From positions 5,925 to 17,020 of the forward strand of contig DGUF01000129.1 of assembly GCA_002394525.1 (NCBI GenBank): 11,096 nucleotides of DNA. The letters are read 5' to 3'. The position numbers were made by a program, and so were the translations under genes. Below the pieces are notes generated by a model. It ran no database searches. It saw nothing but the letters and a program-made list of their open reading frames with translations, and was not told where the DNA came from. This DNA comes from Lachnospiraceae bacterium UBA4317. GTDB lineage: Bacteria; Bacillota_A; Clostridia; Lachnospirales; Lachnospiraceae. Below, in pieces: positions 5,452 to 11,096 of the stretch; the first letter of the stretch is position 1; every line of letters begins with the position of its first letter.

Positions 5452-6840
5452 TTACTTGGAGAGGTATTCGTCGATGCCCTTTGCAGCGGCTTTACCTGCA
5501 CCCATTGCGAGGATGACGGTGGCTGCGCCGGTGACGGCGTCGCCGCCTGCGAAGACGCCTTCCTTGGTGGTCTGGCCGTTGGCTTCGTCAGCGATGATGC
5601 ACTTGCGGCGGTTGATGTCCAGGCCCTTGGTCGTGGAGGAGATCAGGGGGTTGGGGGAGGTGCCCAGGGACATGATGACGGCATCGCACTCGATGTCGAA
5701 TTCGGATCCGGGGATCTCGACGGGTCTGCGGCGGCCGGATTCGTCGGGCTCGCCAAGCTCCATGCGGATGCAGGTGATCCCCTTGACCCAGCCGTTCTCG
5801 TCCGCGTGGATCTCGACGGGGTTGGTAAGGAGGTCAAAGATGATGCCTTCCTCTTTGGCGTGGAGGACTTCCTCGCGTCTTGCGGGCAGCTCCTCTTCGC
5901 TTCTGCGGTAGACGATGTGGGTCTCGGCGCCGAGGCGGAGGGCGGTCCTGGCCGCGTCCATGGCCACGTTGCCGCCGCCGACGATGACGGCCTTTTTGGC
6001 GCGCATAATGGGGGTCCTGGACTCGGTGTCGAAGGCCTTCATCAGGTTGCTCCTGGTCAGGTATTCGTTGGCGGAGAAGACGCCCATGGCCTGCTCGCCG
6101 GGGATGTGCATGAACTTGGGAAGGCCGGCGCCGGAGCCTACGAAGACGGCGTCGAAGCCCTCATCCTGCATGAGGGAGTCGATGGTGGTGGACTTGCCGA
6201 TGATGACGTCGGTCTCGATCTTGACGCCGAGGGCCTTGACGTTCTCGATCTCCTTCTCGACGACCGCGTCCTTGGGAAGACGGAACTCGGGGATACCGTA
6301 GACCAGAACGCCGCCTGCCTTGTGCAGGGCCTCGAAGATGGTGACGTCATAACCCATGCGGGCCAGGTCGCCGGCGCAGGTCAGGCCTGCAGGGCCGGAG
6401 CCGATGATCGCGACCTTCTTGCCCTTGGGGGCTGCATCGGTGGAGGGCTTGATGCCCATGGCGCGGGCTGTGTCGGCGACGTAGCGCTCGAGCTTGCCGA
6501 TGGAGACAGCGTCTCCCTTGATGCCGCGCACACAGACGCCTTCACACTGGGACTCCTGAGGGCAGACACGTCCGCAGACTGCGGGCAGGGCGGAGGACTG
6601 GCTGATCACATCATAGGCGCCCTTGACATCGCTCTCCTTGACCTTCTGGATGAAGCCGGGGATATCGATGGATACGGGACATCCTTCTACACAGCGGGGG
6701 TTTTTGCAATTGAGGCATCTTGCCGCCTCTGCCTCGGCCTCTTCCTTGTTGTAGCCCAGGCATACTTCGTTAAAATTCGTGGCACGGACCTTGGGATCCT
6801 GCTCGCGAACAGGGATTTTGACCATCATATTTGCTGCCAT
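5452..6840 (-). CDS. nfnB: NfnB, NADPH-binding subunit of the ferredoxin:NADP+ oxidoreductase (GltA-type)
   Basis: This 462-residue iron-sulfur flavoprotein resembles the small subunit of glutamate synthase. It has two N-terminal [4Fe-4S]-type cysteine groups: Cys42, 45, 50, 54 and Cys89, 93, 99, 103. An FAD Rossmann motif GSGPAG follows at 147-152, a NADP(H)-binding motif VGGGNVAMDAAR at 287-298 with IVYRR after it, and FAGGDAVTG at 430-438. Automated pipelines often call it glutamate synthase (gltA), but no large glutamate synthase gene is adjacent. The gene directly upstream is nfnA, so the NfnB role is more likely: with NfnA it couples NADPH oxidation to reduction of NAD+ and ferredoxin, or the reverse, by flavin-based electron bifurcation in the cytosol. 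AAGGAAGG eight bases upstream (6856-6849) supports the start at 6840. The 94-nt spacer and shared terminator indicate one operon. Confidence 0.94.
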   Translation of the reverse strand: MAANMMVKIPVREQDPKVRATNFNEVCLGYNKEEAEAEAARCLNCKNPRCVEGCPVSIDIPGFIQKVKESDVKGAYDVISQSSALPAVCGRVCPQESQCEGVCVRGIKGDAVSIGKLERYVADTARAMGIKPSTDAAPKGKKVAIIGSGPAGLTCAGDLARMGYDVTIFEALHKAGGVLVYGIPEFRLPKDAVVEKEIENVKALGVKIETDVIIGKSTTIDSLMQDEGFDAVFVGSGAGLPKFMHIPGEQAMGVFSANEYLTRSNLMKAFDTESRTPIMRAKKAVIVGGGNVAMDAARTALRLGAETHIVYRRSEEELPARREEVLHAKEEGIIFDLLTNPVEIHADENGWVKGITCIRMELGEPDESGRRRPVEIPGSEFDIECDAVIMSLGTSPNPLISSTTKGLDINRRKCIIADEANGQTTKEGVFAGGDAVTGAATVILAMGAGKAAAKGIDEYLSK

Positions 6841-6884
6841 AATCTTTTCCTTCCTTGTTATTGAAGCTGTTGGCTGTTCGCTTT

Positions 6885-6939
6885 AGCTGTCAGCTTTTGG
6901 CTTTAAACCGTCAGGTATCTGCTTTTCACAGCTGTCAGC
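6885..6939. repeat. AGCTGTCAGC direct repeats in the nfnA-nfnB spacer
   Basis: The 10-mer AGCTGTCAGC occurs at 6885-6894 and again at 6930-6939, the second overlapping the nfnA stop codon. Between and beside them are related pieces such as GGCTGTT and AAGCTGTTGG. The spacer (6841-6934) thus looks like a small decayed repeat cluster. It does not contain a visible terminator, so cotranscription is expected. Confidence 0.5.
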
Positions 6940-7810
6940 CGCAGTTGCCGCATCCGCCGTGGTGGGTGTCGCCTTCTTTGGCCTTCAGGAACAGGCGGCC
7001 CTCCTCGGTCGCGTAGAGGCGGCTGCGCTGCATGGCCTGGTCGAAGTCTACAAGGTGGCCGTCGAACTCGGGGCCGTCGACGCAGGCGAACATGACCTTG
7101 TCGCCGACCATGAGGCGGCAGGCGCCGCACATACCGGTGCCGTCGACCATGATGGGGTTCATGCTGACGATGGTCTCGATGCCCAGCTTCTTTGTCAGCA
7201 GACATACGAATTTCATCATGATCATGGGGCCGATCGCGACGACGCGGTCAAAGCGCATGCCGTCGTCATAGAGCTTCTGAAGGGCCACGGTGACGTTGCC
7301 GTTGATGCCGTAGGAACCGTCGTCCGTGCAGATATGGAGATTGGAGACAGCGCGCATCTCATCCTCCAGGATGATGATGTCTTTGGTCTTGGCGCCCTGG
7401 ATGCAGTCGACGGTCACGCCGTTGTCGTGCAGCCACTTGAGCTGGCAGTAGACGGGTGCTGTGCCGACACCGCCGGCGATGAAGCAGATCTTCATCTTCT
7501 TGAGCTCTTCGATGGGCATTTCGGTCAGATCGGAGGGCTTTCCGAGAGGTCCTACCACATCGTGGAAGCAGTCGCCCTCTTCCAGCAGGGACATACGGTG
7601 AGATTCGCCGCCGACGACCTGGAAGACGATCTGAACGGTCCCTGCGGCCGCGTCATAGTCGCAGATGGTGAGCGGGATGCGCTCGCCCTCATCGTCGACA
7701 CGGACGATCAGGAACTGGCCGGGGAGAGCGTTTTTGGCTACTCTGGGAGCTTCAACGTCCATCAGAAAGATGTTGGGGGCCAGATTTTTCTTTTTGAGAA
7801 TTCTGAACAT
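6935..7810 (-). CDS. nfnA: NfnA, NAD-binding subunit of the ferredoxin:NADP+ oxidoreductase
   Basis: This 291-residue protein belongs to the ferredoxin reductase-like family shared with dihydroorotate dehydrogenase electron-transfer subunits (PyrK). The FAD-binding barrel has RIPLTICDYD at 44-53. The NAD-binding part has CFIAGGVGTAPVY at 109-121 and the typical IGPMIMMK at 193-200. The [2Fe-2S] site shows the NfnA pattern: Asp223, Cys228, Cys231 and Cys243 within VDGTGMCGACR and FACVDGPEFDGH. A Cys/Gly-rich tail (HHGGCGNCG) ends the protein. With NfnB it forms the electron-bifurcating transhydrogenase of anaerobes, balancing NADH, NADPH and ferredoxin. The start is well supported by AGGAGG five bases upstream (7821-7816). 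It is the first gene of a two-gene operon behind an A+T-rich leader. Confidence 0.95.
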   Translation of the reverse strand: MFRILKKKNLAPNIFLMDVEAPRVAKNALPGQFLIVRVDDEGERIPLTICDYDAAAGTVQIVFQVVGGESHRMSLLEEGDCFHDVVGPLGKPSDLTEMPIEELKKMKICFIAGGVGTAPVYCQLKWLHDNGVTVDCIQGAKTKDIIILEDEMRAVSNLHICTDDGSYGINGNVTVALQKLYDDGMRFDRVVAIGPMIMMKFVCLLTKKLGIETIVSMNPIMVDGTGMCGACRLMVGDKVMFACVDGPEFDGHLVDFDQAMQRSRLYATEEGRLFLKAKEGDTHHGGCGNCG

Positions 7811-7878
7811 GTTTTCCTCCTACCTGAATTCAATTGACACAACTTTATGAAGATGGATGCTTCCTCATATACACATAC

Positions 7879-7884
7879 ATTATA
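7879..7884 (-). promoter_or_regulatory. candidate -10 box for nfnA, proximal
   Basis: On the minus strand TATAAT (7884-7879) sits in a very A+T-rich stretch about 68 nt before the nfnA ATG. No good -35 is visible at the right spacing, so this may need an activator or may be chance in A+T-rich DNA. Confidence 0.35.
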
Positions 7885-7997
7885 TAATATTCTGAATTAA
7901 TATTTAGGTATATATTCAAAATATCCACATAAAACATAATAGAGAATACTATAATAAAGACTTTGCACGGGGACATGGAAAATTTGCCAATTCCCGT

Positions 7998-8035
7998 GAA
8001 TGTTCCGTCAGGATAAACGGTCCGGAAATGCATTC
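7998..8035. promoter_or_regulatory. hairpin in the nfnA upstream region
   Basis: GAATGTTCCG (7998-8007) pairs with CGGAA (8023-8027) and CATTC (8031-8035), leaving a 3-nt bulge and a 15-nt loop. An alternative inner pairing, CCGT (8005-8008) with ACGG (8017-8020), excludes part of it. A neighbouring short stem joins CACGGG (7966-7971) to CCCGTG (7993-7998). No U-tract follows, so it is not an ordinary terminator. It may be an operator or leader structure; I cannot name a regulator. The remaining DNA of 7811-8139 shows no credible gene. Confidence 0.35.
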
Positions 8036-8077
8036 AGGGGGGCTTTGTGATTTTTTTCTCAAATCCCCGCTAGGTTT

Positions 8078-8105
8078 AGTTTAATGTGTTCTGACGAAAA
8101 GTCAA
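8078..8105 (-). promoter_or_regulatory. candidate distal nfnA promoter
   Basis: On the minus strand TTGACT (8105-8100), five of six for -35, is followed after 16 bases by TAAACT (8083-8078), four of six for -10. A start near 8071 would give a leader of about 260 nt that includes the hairpins at 7966-8035. Confidence 0.35.
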
Positions 8106-8139
8106 CGATTATATACTGGTCTTTTGGTGATGTTCCTAA

Positions 8140-8187
8140 AAAAAGTCTGATGCATTTATGCATATGCATAAATGCATCAGACTTTTT
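8140..8187 (-). terminator. perfect 48-nt palindrome, ftsK terminator
   Basis: The 24-nt arms are exactly complementary with no spacer. Each arm has AAAAAGTCTGATGC at its outer end, and the centre is TATGCATATGCATA. The hexamer ATGCAT occurs four times. On the minus strand the stem is followed by a run of seven T residues (8144-8138), and the stem begins one base after the ftsK stop at 8189. The mirror T run on the + strand means it could terminate in both directions, protecting nfnA from readthrough. Confidence 0.88.
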
Positions 8188-8188
8188 G

Positions 8189-11096
8189 TTATAATCCTTC
8201 CCGCTCGAGATATTCCTCAAACTCCGGCAGGCTCATCAGGACCTGTCTGGCCCTGGTGCTGCTCTCCTCACTGACGACGCCGGCTTCCGCCAGCTGGTCC
8301 ATAATGCGGGCCGCCCGGTTGAAGCCGATCTTGAAGATCCTCTGCAGGAGCCCGATCGAGGCCTTGTTCTTCTCAATGATCTGGCGGCCGGCCTTCGCGA
8401 AATACTCATCGCGCATGGCGCTCTCCTTCAAATCGCCTCCGCTGCCTGTGCTTCCGCCGCTGGCTTCGATGTTTTCAATCTGCTGGGCCACTTCCTCATC
8501 GTGGACGCCAGTGATGTTGTTGTTCTTGATATATTCAACGACCTCTGTCACCTCCTCGTCGGAGACAAAGGCGCCCTGGATGCGGGCGGGTTTCTGGTAG
8601 TTCTGCGGGTAAAAGAGCATATCGCCCCGGCCGATCAGCTTCTCGGCGCCCGCCATATCCAGGATGGTCCTGGAATCCACCTGGCTGGAGACCGCGAAGG
8701 CGATCCTGCTGGGCATGTTGGCCTTGATCAGGCCGGTGATGACATCCACGGACGGACGCTGGGTGGCGATGATCAGGTGGATGCCGGCGGCTCGAGCCAG
8801 CTGGGCCAGACGGCAGATGGCTCCCTCCACCTCATTTTTTGCCACCATCATGAGGTCGGCCAGCTCGTCCACGATGACGACCAGTCTCGGCATGGGCTCA
8901 TACTGGAGCTCTCCGTCCTCTCCCCGGTATTTCAGGGCCTGGGCGTTGAAACCGTTGAGGTCTCTCACGCCGGCTGCCGCAAAGAGCTTGTAGCGCTTCT
9001 CCATTTCGGCGACGGCCCAGTTGAGGGCGGCGGAGGCCTTTCTGGCATCTGTGACGACGGGGATGATCAGGTGGGGGATCCCCTTGTAGACACTCAGCTC
9101 CACGACCTTGGGATCGATCATGAGGAGCTTCACCTTTGCGGGATCTGTCCGGTAGAGGATACTGAGGATGATCGTGTTGATACAGACGGATTTACCGGAA
9201 CCGGTAGCGCCTGCGATCAGGAGGTGGGGCATACGGGAGATATCGGCGTAGATGGTCTTGCCTCCGATGTCCTTGCCGACCGCGAAGGGGAGTTTCCCCT
9301 TGAATTCCCTGAACTCCCTGGTGTCGATCAGCTCGCGCAGGTGGACGGTGGTCTCCGTCTTATTGGGGACCTCTATGCCGACAGCCGATTTGCCCGGGAT
9401 CGGGGCCTCGATCCGGATATCGGTCGCGGCCAGGCGGAGCTTGATATCATCAGAGAGGTTGACGATCTTGCTGACCTTGATGCCCTTGTCGGGCTTGAGC
9501 TCATAGCGGGTGACGGAAGGGCCCTGGCTGACAGCCGTGATCGAGACCTGGACGCCGAAGCTCCGCAGGGTCTCCTGCAGCTTGTAGGCGGTCTCCTGCA
9601 GCTCCCGGTCTGTCTCCGGATTGCGACCGCCGCTCCCCTTTTCCAGGAGGTCAAAGGGCGGAGGCCTGTAGCCGGTCCTGCCCCGGCCTTTTTTCTGGGC
9701 GGAGGCTGTCCCGGAGGCCGTGGCTTTTTCTGTCTGCCTGTGAACGGCGATGCCCTGCAGGTCCTCATCGGAGGGCTGGTCAGCCGTGGACCGGCCTCCC
9801 GCTCCGGAAGCGGAATTTCCATGAGCGGATGCGACGGCAGCGGAAGTTCCTGTAAGAGATGCACCGGAACCGGATGTCCCGGAAGCAGGAACACTTGCGG
9901 CCGCAGAAGCGGCGCCGGCACCGGATGCAGAGGCTCCGGCAGCGGAAACATGCCTGATCTCAGCAGTGAAGTCTCCGGACGCAGAATCAGCCCCGGAGTC
10001 ATAAGCAGAATTTCTGCCGCCAGGAACCGGCTCAGTGCCAAAGGCAGAGGCTCCGGCAGCAGAGGCAGGCCGGGCACCGGGAATAGAATCTGCTGAGACA
10101 GACTCAGGCCCGGCACCAGAGGCGTCATCTCCGGCTGTGGCAGGTGTTTTCAGACCATAGGCGGGAACCGCTGTCCCAGGGAAAGCTTCCGGGCCGGAGG
10201 ATCCGGAGCCTGTCCTCCTGTATACCGGAAGGGCCCCTGCAAGGTCTCCTGCGGGTTCCAGGTTGCTGATCCTGTGGGCTTCATGGGGAACCCTTTCGGA
10301 GGAAGGATCCAGGCTCAGGCCGCGGGTCTGGCCTCTTCCGGAACCAGCCGGGGTCCCGTCATAGTGCAGGCTGTCTGTTCCTTCGTAGCGGACATCCGAA
10401 TGGATGAACCTGGTCCCGTCCGGGTCGGGCACGCTCACGTCCCTGCCGTGCAGGAGCCCGGGGCTCCTCCTTCTCTGTGTGTCGGCGATCGTCAGGGGAT
10501 CCTTTCCTGGCTCCTCGTGCACAAGGATCTCATGCACATCTCTGGTGGAGGATCCCGCCGGGGCGTTCTTTCTCCGTCTGCCGGCCCCCTGCCGCAGAAG
10601 CTCTGCCGCCTTGGAGGGACCGGTCTTTTTCCCCTGTCCGCCGAGGAGGGTCTCCTCCAGATCGAGGGCAGACCTGTCCACCGTGCTTCTCCTGGACCCG
10701 GCAGCCTTCTTCTTTCTCTCCTTCTCCGCGTCCTCTCTTCTCAGAATGCGCTCTGTCTCGCGCTCCAGCTCGCGGTTTCTCTCCTCTTCGATCTCTTCAA
10801 GCCGCCTCTGGCGGTAGAGCTCCCTGCGCCGGGCCAGTCCCGGCCGGTCCTCGTCCTCATTGCCTCTGATCCAGGTCTGTACAGCAGCTGTCGGCGAGAA
10901 GGGGAGAAGGAGGATGACAGCAATGACGCCCAGCCCGAACAGAATCAGCCAGCTTCCCACCATCCGGAAGGCATAGTAGAGAAGCCAGGCGAGACTCCCT
11001 CCCAGAAGACCGCCGCCCGCGTGCCGCTCGGCGCAGGTCCGGAAGAAGGACAGCGCGTGAAAGGGAAGGTCCAGGGCGAGGGCCCCTGAGGCATGG
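8189..11096 (-). CDS. ftsK: FtsK/SpoIIIE DNA translocase, N-terminus outside window
   Basis: This is a septal, membrane-anchored motor that pumps chromosomal DNA during division or sporulation. The frame is open to the right edge (968 codons visible), so the Met at 10963 is internal: upstream in-frame residues include GGGLLGGSLAWLLYYAF, typical of the FtsK membrane domain. A last hydrophobic helix (WLILFGLGVIAVILLL) is followed by a charged Arg/Glu-rich likely coiled coil (about 10870-10680). A long, poorly conserved linker follows, including an Ala/Gly/Ser-rich repeat tract at about 9780-10135. The motor domain has Walker A GATGSGKS (9211-9188) and Walker B VVIVDELADLMM (about 8880-8848). 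The C-terminal gamma winged-helix domain (roughly 8440-8192) ends SLPEFEEYLEREGL and would read oriented chromosomal motifs. Whether it acts as FtsK or as SpoIIIE cannot be told here. Confidence 0.96.
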   Translation of the reverse strand, partial: HASGALALDLPFHALSFFRTCAERHAGGGLLGGSLAWLLYYAFRMVGSWLILFGLGVIAVILLLPFSPTAAVQTWIRGNEDEDRPGLARRRELYRQRRLEEIEEERNRELERETERILRREDAEKERKKKAAGSRRSTVDRSALDLEETLLGGQGKKTGPSKAAELLRQGAGRRRKNAPAGSSTRDVHEILVHEEPGKDPLTIADTQRRRSPGLLHGRDVSVPDPDGTRFIHSDVRYEGTDSLHYDGTPAGSGRGQTRGLSLDPSSERVPHEAHRISNLEPAGDLAGALPVYRRTGSGSSGPEAFPGTAVPAYGLKTPATAGDDASGAGPESVSADSIPGARPASAAGASAFGTEPVPGGRNSAYDSGADSASGDFTAEIRHVSAAGASASGAGAASAAASVPASGTSGSGASLTGTSAAVASAHGNSASGAGGRSTADQPSDEDLQGIAVHRQTEKATASGTASAQKKGRGRTGYRPPPFDLLEKGSGGRNPETDRELQETAYKLQETLRSFGVQVSITAVSQGPSVTRYELKPDKGIKVSKIVNLSDDIKLRLAATDIRIEAPIPGKSAVGIEVPNKTETTVHLRELIDTREFREFKGKLPFAVGKDIGGKTIYADISRMPHLLIAGATGSGKSVCINTIILSILYRTDPAKVKLLMIDPKVVELSVYKGIPHLIIPVVTDARKASAALNWAVAEMEKRYKLFAAAGVRDLNGFNAQALKYRGEDGELQYEPMPRLVVIVDELADLMMVAKNEVEGAICRLAQLARAAGIHLIIATQRPSVDVITGLIKANMPSRIAFAVSSQVDSRTILDMAGAEKLIGRGDMLFYPQNYQKPARIQGAFVSDEEVTEVVEYIKNNNITGVHDEEVAQQIENIEASGGSTGSGGDLKESAMRDEYFAKAGRQIIEKNKASIGLLQRIFKIGFNRAARIMDQLAEAGVVSEESSTRARQVLMSLPEFEEYLEREGL

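Noticed and set aside
4887..5911. Open frames through the E1/E2 region (minus 4887-5261, plus 4941-5357, plus 5159-5911)
   Set aside because: They cross palindromic repeats and the nfnB terminator, lack ribosome sites and show no known protein features.
5452..6840. Glutamate synthase small subunit acting in ammonia assimilation
   Set aside because: No large subunit is adjacent and the partner gene is nfnA, so the bifurcating transhydrogenase role fits better.
7845..8033. A 62-codon minus-strand frame with a hydrophobic middle in the nfnA leader
   Set aside because: There is no ribosome site before its ATG, and its composition is what A+T-rich noncoding DNA gives by chance.
8501..10096. A 531-codon open frame on the + strand, and similar long + frames at 5806-6864, 6959-7837 and 3813-4637
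   Set aside because: They lie antisense to clear genes (ftsK, nfnB, nfnA, phoH), show no recognisable domains and reflect codon bias in G+C-rich coding DNA.
10963..11096. Met at 10963 as the ftsK start
   Set aside because: The frame continues upstream to the window edge and encodes FtsK-like membrane-domain sequence, so this Met is internal.

Overview
The window looks like chromosomal DNA from an anaerobic Clostridia-type Firmicute, most likely a relatively G+C-rich member of the Lachnospiraceae or a neighbouring family. This is inferred from gene content (electron-bifurcating NfnAB, a FtsK/SpoIIIE translocase, the phoH-ybeY pair, HI0933/BaiN-like and COG2509-type flavoproteins) and from G+C-rich coding DNA with strong GGAGG-like ribosome binding sites. 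Every convincing protein gene is on the minus strand, so transcription runs from high to low coordinates. The two end genes are cut by the window edges.

Right to left: 11096-8189 is most of a FtsK/SpoIIIE DNA translocase whose N-terminus lies outside the window. It ends one base before a perfect 48-nt palindrome that should act as its terminator. A 350-nt A+T-rich gap (8139-7811) holds the likely promoter(s) and leader of nfnA-nfnB (7810-6935 and 6840-5452), the two subunits of NADH-dependent reduced ferredoxin:NADP+ oxidoreductase. A strong intrinsic terminator follows at 5404-5372.

The 800-nt stretch 5371-4572 has no credible protein gene but is highly structured. It holds two related palindromic elements, E1 (4668-4958, core on +) and E2 (5094-5341, core on -), facing opposite ways. 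Their roughly 105-nt cores share an exact 21-nt block and the same fold: a closing stem, an internal stem-loop and a second hairpin with an invariant GTGAG loop. Several stem base pairs differ in both partners while pairing is kept, which suggests a conserved structured RNA or single-stranded DNA. I cannot assign it to a family I know. A third, partial copy lies at 2754-2835, just upstream of a flavoprotein gene.

Then come phoH (4571-3498, with a plausible promoter at 4652-4624), ybeY (3377-2856), a HI0933/BaiN-like FAD oxidoreductase (2710-1262) and the N-terminal two thirds or so of a COG2509-type FAD dehydrogenase (1058-1). PhoH and YbeY are the usual RNA-metabolism neighbours. The two flavoproteins are uncharacterised housekeeping-type oxidoreductases, and each carries an unusual low-complexity insertion. 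Apart from the structured repeats, the region looks like ordinary core genome.
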